Source of the DNA: Alkalispirillum mobile
GTDB lineage: Bacteria; Pseudomonadota; Gammaproteobacteria; Nitrococcales; Halorhodospiraceae
Assembly: GCF_003664325.1 (NCBI RefSeq)
Contig: NZ_RCDA01000002.1
Location: 186,001 to 250,000 of the forward strand
DNA length: 64,000 bases
Direction of reading: 5' to 3'
In this document: one piece after another, positions 35,687 through 45,600 of the stretch
How the letters are laid out: each line of letters starts with the position of its first letter
How positions within the stretch are numbered: the stretch's first letter is position 1
Notes under the pieces: model-generated
What the model saw: only the letters and a program-made list of their open reading frames with translations
What the model was told of the DNA's origin: nothing
The model's database searches: none
Position numbers and translations under genes: made by a program

Positions 35687-37254
35687 GAGACGTCCTCCTT
35701 GCTGCTCTCCGGCTTCTTGAACTCCACCCGCTGGGGATAGGCCCGCCGGCTGGCGCGACGCCCGCCGAAGATGTCGGTCTTGGTGGCGCCATTGCTGGCG
35801 GCATTGCAACCGTCACCGAAGCTGAAGCCGCAGCCGGCCCGTTCGCCGTAGGCATCCTCGGCGGCCATCTCCTTGTTGGCCCCGGGGATGTCGAATCGGT
35901 CCTCGTAGTTGGCGATGGCCATGATCTGGTACATGTCCTCGACCATCGCCTCGTCCATACCCACCTGCTTCAGGACCTCGTGGTCCGGCTCGCCGTCCAC
36001 GGTCTGGCTGCGCTTGAAGCGGCGCATGGCGAGCATGCGCTCCAGCGCCTTGATGACCGGGCGCTCGTCGCCGGCGGTGAGCATGTTGGCCAGGTACTTG
36101 ACCGGGATCCGCAGCGAGCCCACGTCAGGGATCAGCCCCTCGTTGTCGATGGCGCCGGAGTCGGCCGCCGACTGGATCGGCGAGAGCGGCGGCACGTACC
36201 AGACCATCGGCAGTGTCCGGTACTCCGGGTGCAGCGGGAACGCCACTTTCCAGTCCATGGCCATCTTGTAGACCGGGGAACGCTGGGCCGCCTCCAGCCA
36301 GGCCTGCGGGATGCCGGCCTTCTTCGCCTCGGCAATCACCTCCGGGTCGTGCGGGTCCAGGAATACCGACATCTGCTGCTCGTAGAGGTCCTGCTCCGAG
36401 CCGGTGGCAGCGGCTTCGGCAATGCGGTCCGCGTCGTAGAGGATGACCCCCAGGTAGCGGATACGGCCGACACAGGTCTCCGAGCACACCGTTGGCTGAC
36501 CCACCTCGATGCGGGGGAAGCAGAAGGTGCACTTCTCCGATTTGCCGCTCTGCCAGTTGTAGTAGATCTTCTTGTAGGGGCAGCCACTGATGCACATGCG
36601 CCAGCCGCGGCACTTGTCCTGGTCGATCAGGACGATGCCGTCCTCCTCCCGCTTGTAGATCGCGCCGGAGGGGCAGGAGGCCACGCAGGTGGGGTTGAGG
36701 CAGTGCTCGCACAGCCTCGGCAGGTACATCATGAAGGTGTTCTCGAACTGCCCGTAGATCTCCTTCTGCACCTTGGCGAAGTTATAGTCCTGCGAGCGTT
36801 TCTCGAACTCCCCACCCAGGATCTCCTCCCAGTTGGGCCCCCATTCGATCTTGTCCATGGGGTAACCGGTCAGGGCGGAGAAGGGCTTGGCCACCGGCTG
36901 GTACTTCGATGGCGCCGCGTTCTGCAGCCGCTGGTAGTCGAAGTTGAACGGCTCGTAGTAGTCGTCGATGGACGGCAGATCGGGGTTGTAGAAGATGTTG
37001 GCCAGGATCCGCCACTTGCTGCCCGCCTTGGGCTGCAGGCGGCCGCTCTTCAGCGTCCAGCCGCCGTTCCAGCGGTCCTGGTTCTCCCAGTCCTTCGGAT
37101 ACCCCACGCCGGGTTTGGTCTCCACGTTGTTGAACCACGCGTACTCCATGCCCTCGCGGGAGGTCCATACGTTTTTGCAGGTCACCGAGCACGTGTGGCA
37201 CCCGATGCACTTGTCCAAGTTCAGGACCTTGCCAATTTGCGCCCGGACTCTCAT
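35683..37254 (-). CDS. narH: Respiratory nitrate reductase beta subunit
   Basis: The 523-residue iron-sulfur protein has four cysteine clusters: CIGCHTCSVTCKN, CEHCLNPTCVASC, CRGWRMCISGC, where tryptophan replaces one cysteine as usual for the [3Fe-4S] centre, and CTFCFPRIEVGQPTVCSETC. It wires NarI haem to the NarG catalytic site. The start overlaps narG by four bases. Confidence 0.97.
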   Translation of the reverse strand: MRVRAQIGKVLNLDKCIGCHTCSVTCKNVWTSREGMEYAWFNNVETKPGVGYPKDWENQDRWNGGWTLKSGRLQPKAGSKWRILANIFYNPDLPSIDDYYEPFNFDYQRLQNAAPSKYQPVAKPFSALTGYPMDKIEWGPNWEEILGGEFEKRSQDYNFAKVQKEIYGQFENTFMMYLPRLCEHCLNPTCVASCPSGAIYKREEDGIVLIDQDKCRGWRMCISGCPYKKIYYNWQSGKSEKCTFCFPRIEVGQPTVCSETCVGRIRYLGVILYDADRIAEAAATGSEQDLYEQQMSVFLDPHDPEVIAEAKKAGIPQAWLEAAQRSPVYKMAMDWKVAFPLHPEYRTLPMVWYVPPLSPIQSAADSGAIDNEGLIPDVGSLRIPVKYLANMLTAGDERPVIKALERMLAMRRFKRSQTVDGEPDHEVLKQVGMDEAMVEDMYQIMAIANYEDRFDIPGANKEMAAEDAYGERAGCGFSFGDGCNAASNGATKTDIFGGRRASRRAYPQRVEFKKPESSKEDVS

Positions 37255-40200
37255 GCCTGTTCCTCCGCCTGATAGATGCTTTCGTCGTCACCGTCGAGCC
37301 AGTCGACCCGGTCCATCTTGCGCACGACCACGAACTCGTCGCGGTTGGAGCCGACGGTGCCGTAGTAGTTGAAGCCGTAGCTGAGCTGCGCGTAGCCCCC
37401 GATCATGTGGGTCGGCTTGATGACCGCGCGGGTGACCGAGTTGTGGATGCCGCCGCGCTGGCCGGTGATCTCGGACCCGGGGGTGTTCACGATCTTCTCC
37501 TGGGCGTGGTACATCATCACCATGCCCTCGCGGACACGCTGACTGACCACGGCACGGGCGACCAGCGAGCCGTTGCTGTTGAAGCACTCGATCCAGTCGT
37601 TGTCCTTGATGCCGACCTTCTTGGCGTCGATCTCGCTGATCCAGACACAGGGCCCGCCGCGAGACAGCGTGAGCATCAGCAGGTTGTCGGTGTAGGTGCT
37701 GTGGATGCCCCACTTCTGGTGCGGGGTGATCCAGTTCAGCGCGATCTCCTCGTGGCCGTTGCCGCGCACGCCCTGCACCGTCTGCGTGGTCCGCATGTTC
37801 ACCGGCGGCCGGTAGCAGACGAACCCTTCGCCGAAGGCGCGCATCCAGGGGTGGTCCTGGTAGAGCTGCTGACGTCCGGTCAGCGTCCGCCAGGGGATCT
37901 GCTCGTGGACGTTGGTGTAGCCGGCGTTGTAGGAGACATGCTCCGACTCCAGACCCGACCAGGTGGGCGAGGAGATGATCTTGCGTGGCTGGGCGGCAAT
38001 GTCGCGGAAGCGGATCTTGTCCTCCTCCCGCGGCAGCGCCAGGTGGGTGTGGTCAAGCCCGGTCTGCTTGGACAGGGCGGCCCACGCCTTCACCGCCACT
38101 TCGCCGTTGGTCTCCGGCGCCAGGCTCATGATGGTCTCGGCCGCATCAATCGCGGTCTCGATCTTCGGCAGGCCCTTGTTGGCGGCACCCTCCTGCAGGT
38201 GCTTGCCGTTGAGCTTGCCCAGCAGTTCCACCTCGTGCTCGGTGTTCCAGGCGATGCCCTTGCCGCCGTTGCCGATGTCGGTCATCAGCGGGCCGAGGGC
38301 GGTGAACCGGGCGTAGACGTTGGGGTAATCCCGCTCCACGGGGACCAGGTTGGGCATGGTCTTGCCCGGGATGGGGTCGCACTCGCCCTTGTACCACTCC
38401 TTCACCTCCAGCGGCTGGGCCAGCTCTGCCGGGCTGTCGTGTAGCAGCGGCAGGGTGACGAGATCGGTCTCCTTGCCCAGGTGGCCCTCCACCAGTTGCG
38501 AGAAGGTCTTGGCCAGCCCCTTGTAGATATCCCAGTCGGACCGGGACTCCCAGCAGGGGTTGACCGCCTCGCAGAGCGGGTGGATGAACGGGTGCATGTC
38601 CGAGGTGTTGAGGTCGTTCTTCTCGTACCAGGTCGCGGTGGGCAGCACCACGTCCGAGTAGAGGCAGGTGGTGGACATGCGGAAGTCCAGGGTGGTGAGC
38701 AGGTCGAGCTTGCCGCGGGCCTCCTCTTCGCGCCAGACCACCTCCAGCGGTTTCTCGCCCCCTTCCTCACCCAGGTCCTTGCCCTGCACGCCGTGGTGGG
38801 TGCCCAGCAGGTGCTTGAGGAAGTACTCGTGGCCCTTGCCGCTGGCCCCGAGCAGGTTGGAGCGCCAGACGAACAGGTTGCGCGGGAAGTTGGCCGGGTT
38901 GTCCGGGTCTTCGCAGGCCATGCGGAGCCGGCCGCTCTTCAACTGCTCGACCACGAAGTCCTTCGGGTCCTTGCCCGCTGCCTTGGCATCGCGGACGACC
39001 TGCAGCGGGTTGGCGCCCAGCTGCGGGGCAGAGGGCAGCCAGCCCATGCGCTCGGAACGGACGTTGAAGTCGATCAGGCTGCCCTGGAAGTCCTCCTTGT
39101 TGGCGAGCGGCGAGAGCATGTCCGCCACGTTCAGCTTCTCGTAGCGCCACTGGTCGGTGTGGGCGTAGAAGAACGAGGTGGAGTTCATGTGACGGGGCGG
39201 GCGGGCCCAGTCCAGCGCGAAGGCCAGCGGCTGCCAGCCGGTCTGCGGGCGGAGCTTCTCCTGGCCCACGTAGTGCGCCCAGCCACCACCGCTCTGCCCG
39301 ATGCAGCCGCAGAACACCAGCATGTTGATGATGGTGCGGTAGTTCATGTCCATGTGGTACCAGTGGTTCAGACCGGCACCGAGGATGATCATGGATCGGC
39401 CGTGGGTCTTGTCGGCGTTCTGGGCAAACCGCCGGGCCACCTTGATCACCTTCTTGCGATCCACGCCGGTGATCTGCTCCTGCCAGGCGGGGGTATAGGG
39501 CTTGTTGTCGTCGTAGCTGGTGGGCGTGTTCTCGCACTCCAGGCCGCGGTCCACGCCGTAGTGGGCGGTGATCAGGTCGAAGACCGATGCGGCCAGCACC
39601 TCCTCGCCATCGGCCAGCTTGATCTTGCGAACGGGCACCTTGCGATAGATGACCTCGTCCTGGGGGTTGCTGGTGAACCGGCCCAGTTCGTGTTCCAGCC
39701 CGCCGAAGTAGGGGAAGCCGACCTGTGCGACCTCATCGTGCTTCTGCAGGTTGGACAGGCGCAGCTCGGTCTCCTTGCCGCCCGCGGCCTTCTCCTCCAG
39801 GTTCCAGCGGCCGTCCTCGCCCCAGCGGAAGCCGATGGAGCCGTGGGGAACCACCAGCGAGTCGCTCTTTTCGTCCCAGGCGACGGTCTTCCACTCGGGG
39901 TTGTTGTCCTGCTCCAGCGCCTTGTCGAAGTCGGAGGCGCGCAGGAAGCGGCCGGCCTGGTAGCCCTTGTCGGTCTTGTCCAGGCGGACCAGGCAGGGCA
40001 TGTCGGTGTAGCGGCGGGCGTAGTCGCGGAAGTAGTCGCTGGGGTTGTCCACGTGGAATTCCTTGAGAATCACGTGGCCCAGCGCCATGCCCAGCGCGGA
40101 GTCGGTGCCCTGTTGCGGGTTCAGCCACATGTCACCGAACTTGGACGCCTCGGAGTAGTCCGGGCAGACGGTGACGATTTCGGTGCCCTTGTAGCGCACC

Positions 40201-41009
40201 TCGGTCATGAAGTGGGCGTCCGGCGTCCGGGTCTGCGGCACGTTGGAGCCCCACATCATGATGAAGCCGGAGTTGTACCAGTCGGCCGACTCGGGCACGT
40301 CGGTCTGCTCGCCCCAGGTTTGCGGAGAGCTGGGGGGCAGGTCGCAGTACCAGTCGTAGAAGCTCATGCAGGTGCCGCCCAGCAGCGACATGTAGCGTGA
40401 GCCCGCGGCGTAGCTGACCATGGACATGGCCGGGATGGGCGAGAAGCCGATGATCCGGTCGGGGCCATGCTCCTTGATGGTGTGGATGTTGGCCGAGGCG
40501 ATGAGCTCGTTTACCTCGTCCCAGTCGGTCCGCACCATGTCGCCCAGGCCACGGCGGCTTTTGTAGAGCGCGGCCTTCTCCTCGTCGCCCACGATGGAGG
40601 CCCAGGCGTCTACCGGGTCCTGATGCTCCTTGCGGGCCTCGCGCCACATCCGCAGCAGCGTGCCGCGCACCATCGGGTACTTCAGCCGGTTGGCGCTGTA
40701 GATGTACCAGGAGTAGCTGGCGCCGCGGGCGCAGCCCCGGGGCTCGTGGTTGGGCATGTCCGGCCGGGTGCGCGGGTAGTCGGTCTGCTGGGTCTCCCAG
40801 GTGACCAGCCCGTTCTTGACGTAGATCTTCCAGCTGCAGGAGCCGGTGCAGTTCACCCCGTGGGTGGAGCGCACCACCTTGTCGTGCTGCCAGCGGCTGC
40901 GGTAGGCGTCCTCCCAGCGGCGGGGCTCGTCGGTGACGATGCCGTGGCCGTCCGAGAACTCATCCTGCACCCTCTTGAAGAAGGTCAGTTTGTCGAGAAA
41001 GAAACTCAT
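37251..41009 (-). CDS. narG: Respiratory nitrate reductase alpha subunit (molybdopterin)
   Basis: The 1252-residue protein has the NarG N-terminal motif HGVNCTGSCSWKIYV, with the histidine plus three cysteines of the FS0 cluster, and the region WGSNVPQTRTPDAHF holding the cofactor pocket. Length is that of E. coli NarG (1247). It reduces nitrate to nitrite on the cytoplasmic face. It has no twin-arginine signal. It shows features of true NarG, not of the arsenite oxidase ArxA, which belongs to another DMSO-reductase branch and carries a signal. It follows narK after a hairpin. Confidence 0.97.
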   Translation of the reverse strand: MSFFLDKLTFFKRVQDEFSDGHGIVTDEPRRWEDAYRSRWQHDKVVRSTHGVNCTGSCSWKIYVKNGLVTWETQQTDYPRTRPDMPNHEPRGCARGASYSWYIYSANRLKYPMVRGTLLRMWREARKEHQDPVDAWASIVGDEEKAALYKSRRGLGDMVRTDWDEVNELIASANIHTIKEHGPDRIIGFSPIPAMSMVSYAAGSRYMSLLGGTCMSFYDWYCDLPPSSPQTWGEQTDVPESADWYNSGFIMMWGSNVPQTRTPDAHFMTEVRYKGTEIVTVCPDYSEASKFGDMWLNPQQGTDSALGMALGHVILKEFHVDNPSDYFRDYARRYTDMPCLVRLDKTDKGYQAGRFLRASDFDKALEQDNNPEWKTVAWDEKSDSLVVPHGSIGFRWGEDGRWNLEEKAAGGKETELRLSNLQKHDEVAQVGFPYFGGLEHELGRFTSNPQDEVIYRKVPVRKIKLADGEEVLAASVFDLITAHYGVDRGLECENTPTSYDDNKPYTPAWQEQITGVDRKKVIKVARRFAQNADKTHGRSMIILGAGLNHWYHMDMNYRTIINMLVFCGCIGQSGGGWAHYVGQEKLRPQTGWQPLAFALDWARPPRHMNSTSFFYAHTDQWRYEKLNVADMLSPLANKEDFQGSLIDFNVRSERMGWLPSAPQLGANPLQVVRDAKAAGKDPKDFVVEQLKSGRLRMACEDPDNPANFPRNLFVWRSNLLGASGKGHEYFLKHLLGTHHGVQGKDLGEEGGEKPLEVVWREEEARGKLDLLTTLDFRMSTTCLYSDVVLPTATWYEKNDLNTSDMHPFIHPLCEAVNPCWESRSDWDIYKGLAKTFSQLVEGHLGKETDLVTLPLLHDSPAELAQPLEVKEWYKGECDPIPGKTMPNLVPVERDYPNVYARFTALGPLMTDIGNGGKGIAWNTEHEVELLGKLNGKHLQEGAANKGLPKIETAIDAAETIMSLAPETNGEVAVKAWAALSKQTGLDHTHLALPREEDKIRFRDIAAQPRKIISSPTWSGLESEHVSYNAGYTNVHEQIPWRTLTGRQQLYQDHPWMRAFGEGFVCYRPPVNMRTTQTVQGVRGNGHEEIALNWITPHQKWGIHSTYTDNLLMLTLSRGGPCVWISEIDAKKVGIKDNDWIECFNSNGSLVARAVVSQRVREGMVMMYHAQEKIVNTPGSEITGQRGGIHNSVTRAVIKPTHMIGGYAQLSYGFNYYGTVGSNRDEFVVVRKMDRVDWLDGDDESIYQAEEQA

Positions 41010-41030
41010 GGTGTGGTCTCCTCGCTAAAT

Positions 41031-41081
41031 CGAATCATCGATTCGCTGTTTTTCCAGGCACCCACCCCGCGGGTGGGTGCC
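41031..41081. promoter_or_regulatory. Hairpins between narK and narG
   Basis: Two inverted repeats occupy the gap: CGAATC-ATC-GATTCG (41031-41045) and an 11-bp GC-rich stem (41057-41067 with 41071-41081). Read in the direction of narK to narG, the strong stem is followed by A residues, not T, so it is not a classic terminator. It may tune the ratio of narK to narG transcripts. Confidence 0.45.
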
Positions 41082-41106
41082 GGTCATTGCACGCAATGGC
41101 AAGGGG

Positions 41107-42720
41107 TCAGGGGTTTTTGATGTAGGCGTTCTTCCGCAGGTAGAACCACCAGTTGATGACCAGGCAGAGGGCGTAGAACACGGCGAAGCCGTACATGGCG
41201 AGTTCCGGCGTGCCGGCCTCGATCTGCTCGCCCATCACACGGGGGGCCACGAAGGCGCCGTAGGCGGCCACCGCGGAGGTCCAGCCCAGCACCGGCCCCT
41301 TCTGGTGCTGGTCGAAGACCACGCCCACGGTGCGGAAGGTGGAGCCATTGCCGATGCCGCTGGCGGCAAAGAGCACGATGAACAGCAGCAGGAAGGGCCA
41401 GAACCAGGTGTTCGGGTCGGGGGAGTTGTAGGCCATCATCATGACCCAGCCGGCGGCTGCAGAGGCGATCACCATTACCACCGAGATCGCCTGGGTCACG
41501 ATGGAGCCGCCCACCTTGTCAGACAGCCAGCCACCCAGGGGCCGGATCAGCGCCCCCACGAAGGGCCCCATCCAGGCGTAGGTCAGGGCGCTGGGGGCAT
41601 CCGGGTTGTCCACCCGCGTGGTTGAGCCGTCGGCCGCCGTCTCCATCATGGAGCCGAAAATGACCTCGATGGACAGGGGCAGCGCGGCGGAGAACCCGAT
41701 GAAGGAGCCGAAGGTCAAGATGTACAGCACCGTCATCGACCAGGTGTGCTTGTTCTGGAAGATGGCGAACTGCTTCTTGATGTTCGGGCGGATCTGCTCC
41801 CCCGGCATCAGGCGCATCAGGCCAAGGGTGATGACAATCACCAACGGCAGGGCAACCCACATGTTCAGCACGCCCAGGCCCACGGGGCGGGGCAGGAAGA
41901 GATACAGGCCGATGGCGGCAGCCACGAATGCCACCCCGTACAGGGCGAGGATCTTGCCGAAGGCCTCGAAGGCGCTGCCGGGGTTCGGCGAGATGGTGCG
42001 CAGGTTGTTCATCCCGAACCAGCTGGCGAAAGCCAGCGGGATAAGCGCTACCAGCCAGAGCAGGCCGGCATTCTGGATGTAGGTCTCGGTGCCCGCCTCG
42101 ATGCGCCCGATCAGTGTGCCGCTGGCGCGCTCCAGGACCATCGGGTCACCGCCCAGCGCGCCGAAAATCCCCACGGTCATCGCCACCGGGATCAGGATCT
42201 GCATGGTGGTGACGCCGAAGTTGCCGAGCCCGGCGTTAAGGCCCAGGGCCAGGCCCTGTTTACGCTTGGGGAAGAAGGTGCTGATATTGCTCATTGAGCA
42301 GGCGAAATTGCCGCCGCCGATCCCCGACAGGAAGGCCATCAGCTGGAAGACCCAGAGCGGCGTCTCCTGTGACTGCAGCGCCAGGCCGGTGCCCAGGGCC
42401 GGGATCATCAGCAGCGACGTGGTCAGGAAGATCGTGTATCGCCCGCCGGAGATGCGGATCATGAACGAGGCGGGGATGCGAAGAGTAGCGCCGGTCAGGC
42501 CCGCGATAGCGGCCAGGGTGAAGAGTTGGGTATCCTCGAACGGAAAGCCGAGGTTACGCATCTGGACCGTGATCATCCCCCACATCATCCAGATGATGAA
42601 GCCCATCAACAGGCTGGGAATGGAGATCCAGAGGTTCCGGTTGGCCACGCGCTTGCCGTAGCTTTCCCACTGCTCCTGGTCTTCCGGGTCCCATTTCTCG
42701 ATGTCTTTGTTCGCGGCCAC
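41107..42720 (-). CDS. narK: Nitrate/nitrite transporter NarK (antiporter-type)
   Basis: The 537-residue major facilitator has 12 likely membrane segments and the nitrate signatures GLGNFGVTTMQ and GIGNGSTFRTV. Cytoplasmic and loop sections are longer than in E. coli NarK (463). Judged on motif style (PVLGWTSAVAAYGAF) it fits the NarK2/NarT group that exchanges nitrate for nitrite. It heads the narKGHJI operon, upstream of narG. Confidence 0.92.
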   Translation of the reverse strand: MAANKDIEKWDPEDQEQWESYGKRVANRNLWISIPSLLMGFIIWMMWGMITVQMRNLGFPFEDTQLFTLAAIAGLTGATLRIPASFMIRISGGRYTIFLTTSLLMIPALGTGLALQSQETPLWVFQLMAFLSGIGGGNFACSMSNISTFFPKRKQGLALGLNAGLGNFGVTTMQILIPVAMTVGIFGALGGDPMVLERASGTLIGRIEAGTETYIQNAGLLWLVALIPLAFASWFGMNNLRTISPNPGSAFEAFGKILALYGVAFVAAAIGLYLFLPRPVGLGVLNMWVALPLVIVITLGLMRLMPGEQIRPNIKKQFAIFQNKHTWSMTVLYILTFGSFIGFSAALPLSIEVIFGSMMETAADGSTTRVDNPDAPSALTYAWMGPFVGALIRPLGGWLSDKVGGSIVTQAISVVMVIASAAAGWVMMMAYNSPDPNTWFWPFLLLFIVLFAASGIGNGSTFRTVGVVFDQHQKGPVLGWTSAVAAYGAFVAPRVMGEQIEAGTPELAMYGFAVFYALCLVINWWFYLRKNAYIKNP

Positions 42721-42967
42721 TATGACCTCCTATCGCAAACGACCTTGCTTTGAGGGTTACTGCGGATTAAAGCTAAACGGGCCCCGGGGGCCGGTAAATG
42801 GGGTATAACCGGGCGTAACACTCGGAAAAACCAGGCAAATACCCCGCAAGAGGTAGTCGGGGGTAATCTGCTAAGCTGTTGAATAGAAAAAGCAAACTGG
42901 AGCGCCGCTGAGTCAGGCGGTGGGCGGCAATACCGGCGGGACTATTTAGGGGTAGCACGAGGTTTCT
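42721..42967. promoter_or_regulatory. Divergent nar control region with NarL-type heptamers
   Basis: This region separates narK from narX. It has two exact matches to the NarL heptamer (TACYYMT, read as AKRRGTA): AGAGGTA at 42849-42855 and AGGGGTA at 42948-42954. One-mismatch versions occur at about 42859 and 42840. I found no FNR/Anr box (TTGAT-N4-ATCAA), which is unexpected for an anaerobic operon. Confidence 0.5.
42940..42966 (+). repeat. 27-bp near-direct repeat, copy 1, in front of narX
   Basis: From GACTATTT to CGAGGTTTC, this copy ends one base before the narX ATG and includes an exact NarL heptamer. It agrees with copy 2 at 47896-47922 in 24 of 27 positions. Confidence 0.7.
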
Positions 42968-44851
42968 ATGCGAATAATGCTCCTCGGCGGCAAGCGTAGG
43001 CGGCTGTCCCTGGCCGGGTCACTGTTTGCCGTTCTGCTGGCGGTGGCGGCCGCCTCGATGTTCGGGATGTTCTACTCCGCCTTCGTGGCCAACACGGCGC
43101 AACATGACGCGGCGGCCATCAACGTGGCCGGCTCCTTGCGCATGCAGTCCTACCGTATCGCCACCCACCTGCTGGACGGTCGCGAGCGAGGCGGGCGGAC
43201 GCTGGCCGATGAGGTGGCCGCCTTCGAGGAGCGCTTGCACAGTGAAGAGCTGTTGCGGCCGATTTCCGGTCGGGCCGATGACGAGGTGCGCATTGCCTGG
43301 GAAAACGTCCTCCAGCGCTGGGAACAGGACCTCAAGCCGATCATCGCCGACAACCCCAGTCCCGAGGACGTCGAGGCGTATGTCGTCCGGGTGGACCGCT
43401 TCGTGGAGACCGTGGATGACCTGGTGGTCGCGGCCCAGCACGCCGCGGAAGACCGGATGCTCGGCATGCAGGTGGCCCACGGCCTGGGCATTGCGCTGCT
43501 CACCGGCCTGGTCTTCTTCGGGCTTTACCGATTGCAAACCCGACTCGCGCTGCCGCTTCGCGAACTGACCCGCACGGCCGATCGCCTCAACCGGGGCGAT
43601 CTGGAGGCCCGCGCCCGAATCGACAGCCGCGACGAGCTCGGCATATACGCCCGCACTTTCAACCGCATGGCCGATTCGCTCATAGAGATGCAACGCGGCC
43701 TGGAATTCCGGGTCGATGAAAAGACCGCGGAGCTGCGGCGGCGTAACAGCGCCCTGGAACTGATCTACAATGCCACTCGGGACCTGAGCGCCGGTGCGAT
43801 GGAGCCCAGCCACCTCAAGGCCATGCTGGAAACCCTCGAACGGGTCACCGAACTCGGGCCGCTTACCCTGTGCTTTTCCCAACCGGGCGCCCGTCAGGCC
43901 TTCGAGACATTGACCACCGACAAAGGGGCCCGCCCCGGCTTCTGTACCGCCCCCTTGTGTGAGAATTGCCTGCGGGCCGGCGTGCAGGGCAGTAGCAGTC
44001 AGGTGGCATCGGGGGTATTGTCATTGCCGCTGGAAAACCGCGGGGTGCGTTATGGCACGCTGCTAGTGGCCCACCGCCCCGGCAGCCAGCCCACCGGCTG
44101 GCAGCTGCGCTTGGCGGAGACGGTCGCCGGGCATATCGCCGCGGCCCGTGCCCGGGAGCGCGACCTGGACAGTGAACACCGCATCATGTTGATGGAGGAG
44201 CGCGCGGTGATCGCGCGGGAGTTGCACGACTCGCTGGCGCAGGCGCTGTCCTACATGAAAATCCAGGTGGCGCGGATGCAGGCGATCAGCCGCCAGCATG
44301 AGACCGCGCCGCAAATGGCCCCTGTGCTGTCAGAATTGCGCGAGGGGCTGAATTCGGCTTACCAGCAGCTCCGGGAACTGCTCACCACCTTCCGGCTCGG
44401 TATGGACTCGCCCGGGCTCGAGGCGGGGCTCACCAAGGCCGTCCGGGAGTTCTCCGAGCGGGGCGGCATCGGTATCCGCCTGGACTATCGACTGAGCCAC
44501 TGGCCCCTCAATGCCAACGAGGAGATCCACCTGTTGCAGATCGCCCGGGAGGCCCTGGCCAACGTCATCAACCACAGCGGTGCCACCAGCGCGGACGTGG
44601 TGGTGGCACCGGGTGAGAACAACGATGTGGTCCTGGAGGTGTTGGATAACGGCATGGGCATCGATACCAGCCAGGAACAGCGGGCCCACCACTACGGCAC
44701 CTCCATCATGCGGGAACGGGCGGAGGGCCTGGGTGGCATCCTGCGCCTTGGCAACCGCGCCGGCGGCGGCGCGCGCGTCATGCTCACCTTCCGCCCGGAG
44801 TCCATGTCCCGGGTCTCCGAGTTCGAAAATGAACAAATTCAGAACGGGTAG
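42968..44851 (+). CDS. narX: Nitrate/nitrite sensor histidine kinase NarX
   Basis: The 627-residue kinase has a membrane segment (about 15-38), the nitrate-binding P-box INVAGSLRMQSYRIA (51-65), a periplasmic four-helix sensor, a second membrane segment near 180, HAMP, a GAF-like central domain with a Cys cluster (CTAPLCENC), and a HisKA_3 domain with H420 in ARELHDSLAQALSYM. It phosphorylates NarL in response to nitrate. The neighbouring narL starts seven bases downstream. Confidence 0.95.
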   Translation: MRIMLLGGKRRRLSLAGSLFAVLLAVAAASMFGMFYSAFVANTAQHDAAAINVAGSLRMQSYRIATHLLDGRERGGRTLADEVAAFEERLHSEELLRPISGRADDEVRIAWENVLQRWEQDLKPIIADNPSPEDVEAYVVRVDRFVETVDDLVVAAQHAAEDRMLGMQVAHGLGIALLTGLVFFGLYRLQTRLALPLRELTRTADRLNRGDLEARARIDSRDELGIYARTFNRMADSLIEMQRGLEFRVDEKTAELRRRNSALELIYNATRDLSAGAMEPSHLKAMLETLERVTELGPLTLCFSQPGARQAFETLTTDKGARPGFCTAPLCENCLRAGVQGSSSQVASGVLSLPLENRGVRYGTLLVAHRPGSQPTGWQLRLAETVAGHIAAARARERDLDSEHRIMLMEERAVIARELHDSLAQALSYMKIQVARMQAISRQHETAPQMAPVLSELREGLNSAYQQLRELLTTFRLGMDSPGLEAGLTKAVREFSERGGIGIRLDYRLSHWPLNANEEIHLLQIAREALANVINHSGATSADVVVAPGENNDVVLEVLDNGMGIDTSQEQRAHHYGTSIMRERAEGLGGILRLGNRAGGGARVMLTFRPESMSRVSEFENEQIQNG

Positions 44852-44858
44852 GTAAGAA

Positions 44859-45527
44859 ATGGATTCGAGTGCCGCGCCGAAACGCGTTTTTCTCGTGGAT
44901 GATCACCCCCTGTTGCGCCGGGGTCTGTGTCAGTTACTGGAGCTGGAGCCGGACCTGGAAGTGGCGGGTGAGGCCGGGAGCGGAGAAGAGGCACTGGAGC
45001 GGCTCCCCTCGGCCAGTGCGGACCTGGTCTTGCTCGACCTGAACATGCGGGGGCTGGGCGGGGTGCAGACCCTGGAGGCCATCCGGGCCACGGGGCTCAA
45101 GGTCCGCGTGGTCGTGTTGACGGTCTCCGACGCCGCGGACGACGTGCAGGCGGCGTTGCGGGCGGGGGCCGACGGCTACCTGCTGAAGGACATGGAACCG
45201 GAAATGCTGGTGGCGGAACTCCGGCGGGCCACCCAGGGCGACCTGGTGGTCTCGCCGGCCCTGGCGGCGGTCCTTGCCCAGGCCGTCACCAAGGCGAATC
45301 ACTCGCCGACAGAACAGGCACTGGATGCGCTGACCGCCAGGGAAAACGAAATACTGCATCACCTGGCGCTAGGGCAGTCCAATAAGCTGATCGCGCGGGA
45401 TCTCGACCTGACGGAGGGCACCGTCAAGGTGCACGTCAAGAGCATACTGAAGAAGCTGCGGATGCACTCCCGGGTTGAGGTGGCCATCTGGGCCGTTCAG
45501 CACGGCCTGCACCAGAAACAGGCCTGA
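44859..45527 (+). CDS. narL: Nitrate/nitrite response regulator NarL
   Basis: The 222-residue protein has a receiver with D60 (LVLLDLNMRG) and a LuxR-type helix-turn-helix (LTARENEILHHLALGQSNK, VKVHVKSILKKLRMHSRVEV). Phosphorylated by NarX, it activates nar genes at TACYYMT heptamers. TAGGTAAG precedes its ATG. Confidence 0.95.
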   Translation: MDSSAAPKRVFLVDDHPLLRRGLCQLLELEPDLEVAGEAGSGEEALERLPSASADLVLLDLNMRGLGGVQTLEAIRATGLKVRVVVLTVSDAADDVQAALRAGADGYLLKDMEPEMLVAELRRATQGDLVVSPALAAVLAQAVTKANHSPTEQALDALTARENEILHHLALGQSNKLIARDLDLTEGTVKVHVKSILKKLRMHSRVEVAIWAVQHGLHQKQA

Positions 45528-45545
45528 GGCGGTCGGGCCGAACCG

Positions 45546-45576
45546 GCATGGAGCCGCCCCTGGGGCGGCTCCATGC
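45546..45576. terminator. Bidirectional hairpin between narL and the second narK
   Basis: A 15-bp near-perfect stem centred on T45561 separates convergent genes. The T tract is weak, but the stem is strong enough to expect termination both ways. Confidence 0.75.
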
Positions 45577-45600
45577 GTTCGGGCAAGGTACGGAGGGGCG

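Noticed and set aside
37251-41009. Arsenite oxidase ArxA
   Set aside because: Related organisms have ArxA, but this protein has the NarG N-terminus, the narHJI partners and no twin-arginine signal.
41057-41081. Intrinsic terminator after narK
   Set aside because: The stem is strong, but in the direction of transcription it is followed by A residues rather than T, and the narKGHJI order suggests a joint operon.
42721-42967. FNR/Anr box for narK or narX
   Set aside because: No sequence close to TTGAT-N4-ATCAA was found in this region, nor before narG or usp.
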